Positions 1-5,165 of a stretch of DNA of 5,833 bases are shown here, piece after piece. Every line of letters starts with the position of its first letter. Positions within the stretch are counted from its first letter, which is position 1. The notes beneath the pieces are model-generated. The model was not told the origin of the DNA, did not search any database, and saw only the letters and a list, made by a program, of their open reading frames with translations. The DNA comes from CAZJBP01 sp964544115. GTDB taxonomy: Bacteria; Verrucomicrobiota; Kiritimatiellia; UBA8416; JADHWI01. The position numbers were made by a program, and so were the translations under genes. Location of the stretch: assembly GCA_964544115.1 (NCBI GenBank), contig CAZJBP010000209.1, positions 1 to 5,833 of the forward strand. Reading direction: 5' to 3'.

Positions 1-72
1 GGGCCTCCACATACGCCGCCGGGGGCGGCTACGGGGGCGGCTCGGCGACTGGGGTTGGGATACACAGACCAT
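1..72 (-). CDS. Start of a fifth orphan Rhs cassette (5' end only)
   Basis: The minus strand reads ATG at 72-70 and stays open for 24 codons to the window edge, giving a leader that begins MVCVSQPQS and ends RRRMWRP. This matches, in frame, the leaders of the cassettes starting at 4538 (MVALAQPQP...RRMWRP) and 3053. An in-frame TAG at 84-82 lies four codons upstream of the ATG; the same stop sits at the same distance in the cassettes starting at 1713 and 4538, which supports this start. The Rhs core and the variable tip would lie beyond the left edge, so its function cannot be read. The upstream neighbour is the lipoprotein gene ending at 315. Because the window breaks inside the repeat, this may be the true next cassette or the missing 5' end of another copy. 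Confidence 0.55.
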   Translation of the reverse strand, partial: MVCVSQPQSPSRPRSRPRRRMWRP

Positions 73-84
73 GTCAGGAGACTA
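1..84 (-). repeat. Cassette junction repeat, copy 0 (truncated)
   Basis: Contains the leader end GGGCCTCCACATACGCCGCC, a stem-loop GCCGCC-GGG-GGCGGC at 15-29, the ATG at 72-70 and the upstream conserved in-frame TAG at 84-82. It matches the blocks near 1642, 2982 and 4467; the core part lies beyond the edge. Confidence 0.75.
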
Positions 85-314
85 CAGCCGGCCAGCCTGC
101 AGACAAAGCCAAAAGAGGGCGACAAGGTCAAGGAGCAGCCCCCGCCGCCGCAGGGCTCCGACGCCGGAGGGGCAGGCCTACGACCGGAAAGCGGCCGGTA
201 ACATTTGCCCCCAACGCCCACTTGGAGGCGGACCTGCTGGAGTGTGGCGGGAACAACGAGACTCTCCGTGGCGCCGATTCGCTTGGCTGCACCACTCGTT
301 CCGCATCCCGACTA

Positions 315-881
315 TCACCGCTCACGTGTCGCGTGCGCCGGGGGCGCATTGGACACTGAAACCCTGGCGGTGTTCGTTTTGCCTTCGTTGCCTGCCTCGT
401 CCCATGGAGAGACGGGAAGTGCGTAAGTTCTTGTAACCCACAATCGGTAGGCCTGCAACCCCAAGGGCCGCCCCTCAGAGAATCCGCCCGAGTAGGTCCT
501 TTGGGCATCATCTGCCGGCCCTGGAAATCCGCCCCGCCCGCCGATCTGTGTGTATCCGCTGAGACTACACAGAACTCCGAACCTCCACCCATCGCAGAAA
601 CCGTCCAAGAACGCTTGCCGACGAGGCTCCTTATCACCGGACACGGTTGGTGCCGGTGGTTGCAGATCGCGCAGGTCAAGGTATGTTTGTCGCGACATGG
701 ATGAGGGTGCTGGCAATGTCCCCAAGAGCCAACGTTCATAGGGTGGCATGGCGGGGTTCGCCAGATTCACACCCCAAACATCAGTCGCGGTTGCGCATCC
801 ACCGAAGAGCCCTGCGGCGACGGCAATCGCCGTCAGGCAGGCTGTCTGCACCTTCACTGGCACTCGCAGCATGCTATTCAT
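315..881 (-). CDS. Putative exported lipoprotein, partner of the degraded cassette-1 tip
   Basis: This 188-residue protein starts with a basic n-region (MNSMLRVPVK), a hydrophobic stretch at about residues 12-27 and a lipobox-like LFGGC with Cys29, so it is probably a lipoprotein anchored outside the inner membrane. The mature part contains two related glycine motifs, DGFCDGWRFG (about 93-102) and GGFSEGRPLG (about 132-141), an internal duplication of G-F-x-x-G-x-x-x-G type. I do not recognise a named family. The ATG is six bases after the tip's TGA at 890-888, the same gap as in cassette 2, which implies translation coupled to the tip. A GGAG lies about 13 bases upstream, too far to be a clear ribosome binding site. 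By position it is the candidate immunity or accessory protein for the tip. The frame is intact even though the tip upstream is frameshifted, as expected if the partner outlives its tip or still protects against siblings; that part is inference. Confidence 0.7.
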   Translation of the reverse strand: MNSMLRVPVKVQTACLTAIAVAAGLFGGCATATDVWGVNLANPAMPPYERWLLGTLPAPSSMSRQTYLDLRDLQPPAPTVSGDKEPRRQAFLDGFCDGWRFGVLCSLSGYTQIGGRGGFPGPADDAQRTYSGGFSEGRPLGLQAYRLWVTRTYALPVSPWDEAGNEGKTNTARVSVSNAPPAHATRER

Positions 882-887
882 ACGAGA

Positions 888-1713
888 TCAGGGGAACTCC
901 GTGTCGTTCTTCGACCCGCAGCATTTCCACTGAAACGTCAACACCTCGCTGAAGGTAGCCGCGGCAAGTGCAGGGCTGATCGTACCTCCCGCGTCTGCAG
1001 AAAGCGGATACTCGTAGAATCCGAACCCGCCACCGCCGAACCATGGATCGGATCCGCCTCCGTCGGCAAATGGCGGCATCGGGGGAAGAACACCCGCAGG
1101 GGGCCGGAGCCCAACGTTGTAGAAATAGAGTGTCCCCCTGAATAATCCCTTGCCTTGGATGCAACACTCACTGCTGCCGATGGCGTAATCGTCGCAGAAA
1201 TCAGGCATGCCCCAGTTGTCAGTCCACTCGAAAGAATTGCCGCCCCCGGCCATAGCTGCTGGAGCAACGCCGAACGCCTCCCAGAAGTACATGTTCCACG
1301 CCGGGAAGATGGGCGTCCCATCGCAATGTGCTTCTGCCGTCTCAATTGTGACTGCTTGCACAAACCAACCAAACGTCGCCCACGCCTCTCCAGGGCCCTT
1401 TGTGAGGGTGAATGTGCGGGATACTTGAACGATCCGCACTTGCCGGGCGTCTTCGTCCCTGTCCTTGAAATCGTGATGTTGCCCAGCTGGTCACACCGGT
1501 CAACGGCATTGTTCGCTACGAACGAAGTCAGGTTCAGACCACCCTCTTCCGCGATCGGATCCCTATTCACCCACCTTCCCAACTTAGGGCTGTAAAACCG
1601 AAGGCCGATCTTGCAGTGGTGGATCGGGGCAGATCGCTTTTGGGCCTCCACATACGCCGCCAGGGGCGGCTACGGGAGCGCCTCGGGGGCTTGGGCTGTG
1701 TCAAGACGACCGT
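888..1713 (-). pseudogene. Degraded orphan Rhs C-terminal cassette (cassette 1)
   Basis: The cassette is spread over three reading frames. The leader frame begins at 1713, where the start seen in other copies (ATG GTC) is ACG GTC. It continues through WRPKSDLPRSTTARS. One base is then missing near 1600-1606 (ATCGGCCTTCGG where other copies have ATCGGGCTATCGG), so the core RFYSPKLGRWVNRDPIAEE and its D-x-x-G end (DQLG) lie in a second frame. A further frame change between about 1496 and 1440 is needed to enter the tip, which reads from VRIVQVSRTFTL to a TGA at 890-888. The tip has a natural composition, rich in Trp, Phe and Tyr, with vicinal Cys pairs (SECCIQ, KCCGS) and a Gly-rich stretch near its end. 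It ends six bases before the partner gene, so it is the real coding frame; the long open continuation of the core frame to 938 has shadow-like composition. A GTG at 1651 could start the core frame alone. Sequencing error could explain one shift, but hardly both plus the lost start. Confidence 0.7.
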
Positions 1714-1725
1714 GTCAGGAAGCTA
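1546..1725 (-). repeat. Cassette junction repeat, copy 1
   Basis: Covers the Rhs core end, the leader and the conserved TAG (1725-1723). From 1607 to about 1675 it is nearly identical to copy 3, including the perfect stem-loop GCCGCC-AGG-GGCGGC at 1656-1670. It differs by a one-base loss around 1600-1606 and by ACG in place of the ATG at 1713-1711. Distance to the next copy (gggcctccaca at 1642 to 2982) is 1340 bases. Confidence 0.8.
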
Positions 1726-1874
1726 CCAGAGAGGAGGGTGGGACGGAAGGGGAATCAGGCACCAAGCAAGGAGTGGCCACGGCCCGTGACCTGCGGTAAT
1801 CCAAAACCGCCCGTCGTCGATGAGTGTCCACACCCTTCACCAACAAGAAACACACCGACGCTTCAGGTCGCCCG

Positions 1875-2342
1875 TCAAGGAGTTGATTCCGAACTTCGAG
1901 CGGCCCTTCTGGGTGTAGATAACGGATGCGGGTCGACTGCTGAGGAACTAGAAACACGCGCATTTGTTAACGACATGGGCATCACCCCAAAGTCCGCCAT
2001 GCGTAGGAGATCGCCATGGTACGAGCAAATGCAGTGCGTTGCCCCAGGTGACTCGCCGAGATACCGCAACAGGTACTCCCCCCCAGATGGACAAGCAGGT
2101 ATAGGCTTTCCGAGAAGCTCCTCCAATACTCTTCTCGGATTCTGCCAGTTCAACAGCCGCACCGTTTCGGGAGAAGCTGGGGTGAGACAAAGAAACGGAA
2201 TCGTCAACAATCTTATGTTCGCCAAGCATAGCGCTGTTTCGTTTTCGGCACGCTCCTGACGATGGATAGACAAAGCGAAACCAACAACCACCGCAACCAG
2301 CAGTACCGTGACCACCACACGAAATGCCAGACTGGGTTTCAT
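1875..2342 (-). CDS. Membrane-anchored protein with pseudopilin-like Cys pattern, partner of cassette-2 tip
   Basis: This 155-residue protein has one strongly hydrophobic segment at about residues 5-24 (VVVTVLLVAVVVGFALS) followed by a soluble part, so it is probably anchored in the inner membrane by its N-terminus. After the anchor comes C39-L-A-N42, then CPSGGEYLL (84-92) and, after a Pro, CICSYHG (104-110). This C..N ... CPxGGxY ... CxxHG layout is one I associate with short type II pseudopilin-like (GspG-type) proteins common in Verrucomicrobiota, Lentisphaerota and relatives. The classical prepilin cleavage motif is not evident, so the likeness is structural inference. The last 40 or so residues are Ser/Pro/Arg-rich and may not be native; an overlapping frame (1963-1715) is also open there. 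The ATG lies six bases after the tip's TAA, with no clear Shine-Dalgarno. Its position suggests a partner or immunity role, possibly by trapping the tip at the membrane. Confidence 0.6.
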   Translation of the reverse strand: MKPSLAFRVVVTVLLVAVVVGFALSIHRQERAENETALCLANIRLLTIPFLCLTPASPETVRLLNWQNPRRVLEELLGKPIPACPSGGEYLLRYLGESPGATHCICSYHGDLLRMADFGVMPMSLTNARVSSSSAVDPHPLSTPRRAARSSESTP

Positions 2343-2348
2343 GGTGAA

Positions 2349-3053
2349 TTATAGACTGTCGCAAATGCTCTCTATCACGTCCAGTCGCCAGCGGGCCGCA
2401 TCTCTGTTTGCACCATAGTCAGGCTTGTCAAAACCATCTCTCACGAGAGTTGAGATGTACAAGCCTGTCCAATAATAGAAAAGTGGTGCACGTCCCGATG
2501 CAGCCCTTTTCCAACACTCGGCCTTAGCTTTAGATGAGTAGCATCGCTCCTTCTCCTGAGCATAGAGTTTGGTGCGGTTGTGGTAGTAAGTGAAGTCACT
2601 GACGTGCAGTTGCTCATGGGGGACGATCTCCTCGTGCGTTGCCCACCATTCTATCGTTGACGAATCCGACATGAGCTTCAGTCGCCAGCAGCAGGAAGAG
2701 CCAGAATTATCCTCATCAACCGACATGGTGATCACCGGAACACTCGGGACCGTATATCCCGCCCTTGCCCCCGCAGGGAGCCCTGAGGGAACAGGAACTC
2801 GAACGACGGTAACCTCGAGCCCCAGAGCATCCACTCCTGATGCCGGCTCGTTCCGCACAAACCCACACAGGTTCACTCCCCCAGTTTCCCCCACCGGATC
2901 CCGATTCACCCACCTTCCCAACTTAGGCGAGTAAAACCGATAGCCCGATCTTGCACTGGTGGATCGGGGCAGATCGCTTTTGGGCCTCCACACGCGCCGC
3001 TGGGGGCAGCTACGCGGGCGCTTTCGGGACCGGGGTTGGGCCAGGGCGACCAT
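2349..3053 (-). CDS. Orphan Rhs C-terminal cassette with HEQLH zinc-protease-like tip (cassette 2)
   Basis: Starting at the ATG at 3053 the product is 234 residues. Residues 1-36 are the Arg/Pro-rich leader (MVALAQPRS...WRPKSDLPRS). Residues 37-52 are the Rhs core end (GYRFYSPKLGRWVNRD), closing with DALGLE at about 75-80. The rest is the tip, containing VPHEQLHVSDF with HEQLH at 146-150. HExxH is the zinc-binding motif of zincin metallopeptidases, the two His binding zinc and the Glu being catalytic; the HEQxH variant recalls DUF922-type putative proteases. A CC pair is at 121-122. The tip is distantly similar to that of the next cassette upstream (VLQHEQEHINIF). The frame stays open upstream to a start at 3185 because this copy lost the TAG found four codons before the ATG in its siblings through a one-base deletion; 3053 is preferred because sibling copies share it. 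A proteolytic toxin is the likely reading, but activity is unproven. Confidence 0.7.
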   Translation of the reverse strand: MVALAQPRSRKRPRSCPQRRVWRPKSDLPRSTSARSGYRFYSPKLGRWVNRDPVGETGGVNLCGFVRNEPASGVDALGLEVTVVRVPVPSGLPAGARAGYTVPSVPVITMSVDEDNSGSSCCWRLKLMSDSSTIEWWATHEEIVPHEQLHVSDFTYYHNRTKLYAQEKERCYSSKAKAECWKRAASGRAPLFYYWTGLYISTLVRDGFDKPDYGANRDAARWRLDVIESICDSL

Positions 3054-3261
3054 GCCGAAACGGTACCACGGGAGGTGGCGGCAGGGAAGCGGGAATCCTG
3101 AGGCGGAACGCCGCGGACACCTGGAGCGCCGCAAACGATGAACCCATCCGTGGTGCTCGGTCATGCACGCCTGCCCATCTCTCAAGGGCTGACCCTAGCG
3201 TCCACAGCGGCAATGGCGCGGACGGCTTGTGCGACACCGGCGTAGGGGACTGATGGAGATG
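2886..3261 (-). repeat. Cassette junction repeat, copy 2, with downstream spacer repeat
   Basis: The block at 2931-2992 differs from copy 3 (4416-4477) at a single base in 62. The stem-loop at 2996-3010 has drifted (one mismatch and one G-T pair) but can still fold. The region 3211-3261 matches 4591-4641 with two mismatches in 51 bases. Between the ATG at 3053 and that spacer repeat, this copy has 157 bases against 52 in copy 3, so about 105 bases were gained or lost. Confidence 0.8.
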
Positions 3262-3276
3262 GGCAACGATTTGCTG

Positions 3277-3690
3277 TTACGGACCGATCCTGTTGACTTG
3301 GGGAACGTGTCCCGTAGTCGCTGGCTCAGGAGCGCATACGATTTCGGCAACGGCCCACTTGCCATCTTCTCCCTTCACAAGAAAAACGTCGTATCGATCA
3401 GTGCGATAGAGAAGTGCGACCGTCACGGGTGGCCATGCAAGCCATACATCATTGACAACAACGGGATCTCCAAGGTCAGTGAGTCTGGCCACAATTGACT
3501 CTACGATCTGCCTATCGTGCTGCGGGAGACCACCGAAAGATGGATCGGTCCGCTTGTAATGGATTCTGGACGGCGTTGATGTCTCCGGCTTCAACAATGG
3601 GCCCCCGCCCGTCTTTGTCTGAACGCAACTGCACACACTGGCGCATCCGAACAGCAGGACCGCCATGCCCGCGCAAAGGCGACTGCACAT
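3277..3690 (-). CDS. Putative lipoprotein, partner of the cassette-3 metallopeptidase-like tip
   Basis: From the ATG at 3690 the product is 137 residues: a short n-region (MCSRLC), a hydrophobic core (AGMAVLLFG) and a lipobox LFGC with Cys16, followed by more cysteines (ASVCSCVQ) and a Gly/Pro-rich linker. The mature domain, from about residue 45, mixes helix and strand, with the segments RQIVESIVARLTDLG and VALLYRTDRYDVFLVKGEDG; it could be a compact alpha/beta fold. I recognise no family. A second plausible start is the ATG at 3741, which overlaps the tip's end by 13 bases and gives 154 residues with Cys33 as the lipidated residue. The tight coupling seen in other cassettes favours that one, the compact signal peptide favours 3690. 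A run of five Gs touches the 3690 ATG, too close for a normal ribosome binding site. Position suggests immunity or delivery partner for the HEQEH tip. Confidence 0.65.
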   Translation of the reverse strand: MCSRLCAGMAVLLFGCASVCSCVQTKTGGGPLLKPETSTPSRIHYKRTDPSFGGLPQHDRQIVESIVARLTDLGDPVVVNDVWLAWPPVTVALLYRTDRYDVFLVKGEDGKWAVAEIVCAPEPATTGHVPQVNRIGP

Positions 3691-3728
3691 CCCCCTCGTA
3701 TCGCCTTCATCCCGGAAGAACTTGTAGA

Positions 3729-4538
3729 CTAAAAGCCGCATTTGTCCTTCATCGTGTCGATGGCAGTTTGCATCGCCGTGTAGGCAGAAGTCCGACTTGC
3801 TGTCGCCGCTGGCAGAACCACGTTGCATGCATGCGTCTTCTCTGCCCCTGAATAGTCACTGCAATTGAGTTGTGCATCCTCCTCGTCGTGGACCCGCCGG
3901 TAATACGTCCAGAGAGTGCCCATGTACGCCTCCATGGCGCTTGTGCAAGAACAGCACTTCCATTTCTTCATGAGTTGGCTAGCGTAAGAATCGAAGTCCG
4001 TCAGTGAGGTCTTGAATATGTTGATGTGCTCCTGCTCGTGTTGCAGGACTCTTCGCGAGGGATTTCCGGGCGTTGGCGCACTCGGACTAACATCTGATCC
4101 GATCACGATCCACCCCTTGCCCGACGTCTGGAGGTTCTCCAGTTTGCACCAGAAGAGAAACTGGACTTCATCGTACGTGTACGTACCTGAAGTGTGCTGG
4201 GCGTATCCTGCGGCCCTTACGCCCGTTGGCGGGACTGTCGGCCACGTGGGTGCGCTGCGATTACCGCTGAAGTCCGTTGGATTCTGAGTAAAAGCGACCG
4301 TCTGACCCAAGCTGTCATACCGGTTGATCGGGTCATCGAGGAAAGCCGAGTGCACATTACGTCCTCCTTCCTCTCCGATCGGATCCCTGTTCACCCACCG
4401 TCCTAACTTAGGCGTGTAAAACCGATAGCCCGATCTTGCAGTGGTGGATCGGGGCAGATCGCTTTTGGGCCTCCACATACGCCGCCAGGGGCGGCTACGG
4501 GGACGGCGACTGGGCTGGGGTTGGGCCAGGGCGACCAT
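3729..4538 (-). CDS. Orphan Rhs C-terminal cassette with HEQEH zinc-protease-like tip (cassette 3)
   Basis: This is the best-preserved cassette, 269 residues. Residues 1-36 are the Arg/Pro-rich leader. Residues 37-60 are the Rhs core end (GYRFYTPKLGRWVNRDPIGE...), finishing at YDSLG (74-78). The tip follows, with HEQEH at 167-171 in the context VLQHEQEHINIF, and WKCCSC at 193-198. HExxH is the zincin zinc site, and HEQxH followed by a helix that repeats hydrophobics fits putative DUF922-like metallopeptidases. After the motif the chain is helical (KTSLTDFDSYASQLMKK), and it ends in a further helix (AYTAMQTAIDTMKDKCGF). A third zinc ligand cannot be named with confidence. An in-frame TAG four codons before the ATG confirms that the frame is not an extension of an upstream rhs gene. 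The usual Rhs residues just before GYRFY (of D-x-E-T-G-L-x-Y-Y-G type) are replaced by the leader. Likely a toxin or effector domain stored as a cassette; expression from this ATG is not shown. Confidence 0.75.
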   Translation of the reverse strand: MVALAQPQPSRRPRSRPWRRMWRPKSDLPRSTTARSGYRFYTPKLGRWVNRDPIGEEGGRNVHSAFLDDPINRYDSLGQTVAFTQNPTDFSGNRSAPTWPTVPPTGVRAAGYAQHTSGTYTYDEVQFLFWCKLENLQTSGKGWIVIGSDVSPSAPTPGNPSRRVLQHEQEHINIFKTSLTDFDSYASQLMKKWKCCSCTSAMEAYMGTLWTYYRRVHDEEDAQLNCSDYSGAEKTHACNVVLPAATASRTSAYTAMQTAIDTMKDKCGF

Positions 4539-4641
4539 GTCAGGAAGCTACCACGGGAGGTGGGCGGCTGGAAAGGAGGAATCCCATCGTCAATGGCGCG
4601 GACGGCTTGTGCGACACCGGCGGAGGGTACTGATGGAGATG
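4375..4641 (-). repeat. Cassette junction repeat, copy 3, with downstream spacer repeat
   Basis: The most complete and consensus-like copy. It holds the core end, the 62-base block 4416-4477, a perfect stem-loop GCCGCC-AGG-GGCGGC at 4481-4495, the ATG at 4538, the TAG at 4550-4548, the motif CTACCACGGGAGGTGG shared in part with copy 2, and the spacer repeat 4591-4641. Distances between gggcctccaca motifs are 1485 bases to copy 2 and 1356 to copy 4. Confidence 0.82.
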
Positions 4642-4687
4642 AGACGGCGGCGTCCAATAACGACGCATTCATGGCAACGCTCTATCG

Positions 4688-4723
4688 GCGGCGCACCGCC
4701 GTAGCGGAGCCGTGGCGCGCCGC
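4688..4723. repeat. Imperfect palindrome, nested stem-loop
   Basis: An outer stem GCGGCGC (4688-4694) pairs with GCGCCGC (4717-4723), and an inner stem CCGC (4696-4699) pairs with GCGG (4704-4707) around a CGTA loop. Such nested GC stems are typical of extragenic palindromes; no second copy occurs in this window. Confidence 0.45.
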
Positions 4724-4803
4724 GTTGCTGCCTGTCCGCGGCAAGCATCGCGGCGTGACAAGGCGCAGCGTCGGGGGCGCCGCACGCGGGATAGGCCAGA
4801 TGA

Positions 4804-4818
4804 GCGGCCGAAGGCCGC
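4804..4818 (-). terminator. Stem-loop after the cassette-4 partner gene, possible terminator
   Basis: A perfect inverted repeat GCGGCC-TTC-GGCCGC (minus-strand reading) with a UUCG-type tetraloop closing lies 13-27 bases beyond the TAG at 4831. Its placement suits transcript end formation or 3' protection. There is no following T-tract (TCATCT), so it is not a classical intrinsic terminator. Confidence 0.4.
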
Positions 4819-4830
4819 GAGGATCGTAGT

Positions 4831-5163
4831 CTATCTGCCCTCAGTCCTGGCCAGTTCTTTCCGGCGTATGTTCTGGAGCGCCTTGAGGATTCGCTCTTCC
4901 CGAGCAAGGGACTCTGCGGAACTGCTGCTTGGTTTCCGTTCGGCATCCGCCTGTATCGATGCGACCTTTGCGTCTTGCTCTGCGATCGCTGCGTCAAGCG
5001 CAAGCATGGCATTTGACCAGGCGGCACGGCCTTGAGGAGTCGTGATATCGATCGGCTCCATGGACAAGCTACTCCTCCAGCGGGCAGGTTCTGTTGGCTT
5101 CTGCTTCGCGCACGAGATTCCGAAGACAACGAGCATGAGCAGGAATCCGATGGTGTGCTTCAT
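4831..5163 (-). CDS. Small putative lipoprotein with coiled-coil body, partner of cassette-4 tip
   Basis: The 110-residue product begins MKHTIGFLLMLVVFGISCAK: two basic n-region residues, a strong hydrophobic core and a Cys18 that could be lipidated. The lipobox is weak (GISC, with Gly rather than Leu at -3). After a short linker (QKPTEPARW) the body is rich in Ala, Glu, Lys and Arg, with heptad-like spacing from about residue 46 to the end (SNAMLALDAAIAEQDAKV, then LAREERILKALQNIRRKEL), suggesting an alpha-helical hairpin or coiled coil. No family is recognised. The ATG is only two bases after the tip's TAG, so the two are surely co-transcribed and probably translationally coupled. A perfect GC stem-loop lies 13-27 bases beyond the stop. 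A role as immunity or accessory partner of the cassette-4 tip is inferred only from position and export signal, as in the other cassettes. Confidence 0.7.
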   Translation of the reverse strand: MKHTIGFLLMLVVFGISCAKQKPTEPARWRSSLSMEPIDITTPQGRAAWSNAMLALDAAIAEQDAKVASIQADAERKPSSSSAESLAREERILKALQNIRRKELARTEGR

Positions 5164-5165
5164 CG

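Larger units (their letters stand above)
4642..4830. other. GC-rich palindromic spacer between cassettes 4 and 3
   Basis: This 189-base segment separates the cassette-4 partner's stop from the 51-base spacer repeat, whereas in cassette 3 the equivalent repeat begins about 15 bases after the partner's stop. It therefore looks like extra sequence inserted or retained in one unit. It contains two stem-loops annotated separately and other short GC inverted matches such as GCGTG at 4753 pairing with CACGC near 4787. No coding frame in it looks real. It could be a repetitive extragenic palindrome or a decayed mobile fragment; no target duplication is evident to me. Confidence 0.45.

Noticed and set aside
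128..739. Minus-strand 203-codon frame across the cassette-1 lipoprotein gene
   Set aside because: Arg/Pro/His-rich shadow of the lipoprotein, which has a clear signal peptide and the expected six-base spacing to the tip.
938..1480. Long open continuation of the Rhs core frame in cassette 1
   Set aside because: Its composition is Arg/Ser-rich and shadow-like, while the other frame (1439-888) has natural composition, a CC motif like sibling tips, and ends six bases before the partner gene.
1715..1963. Minus-strand 82-codon frame overlapping the end of the pseudopilin-like gene
   Set aside because: Overlaps a better-supported gene, has no clear start signal and no recognisable features; at most it is a frameshifted tail of that gene.
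1738..2259. Plus-strand frames throughout the window
   Set aside because: All are antisense to supported minus-strand genes and show no motifs, signal peptides or start-site context.
4403..4672. 89-codon minus-strand frame over the junction repeat of cassette 3
   Set aside because: Runs out of frame with the Rhs core and is open only because of high GC content; equivalent frames are not preserved in the other copies.
4680..4830. Integron attC-type recombination site
   Set aside because: Palindromes are present, but the conserved core sites are not visible, the element occurs after only one cassette, and no integrase is in the window.
4590..5129. 179-codon minus-strand frame across the cassette-4 partner and palindromic spacer
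   Set aside because: Ser/Arg-rich shadow; the 110-residue frame beginning at 5163 has a signal peptide, a coiled-coil pattern and two-base spacing to the tip.
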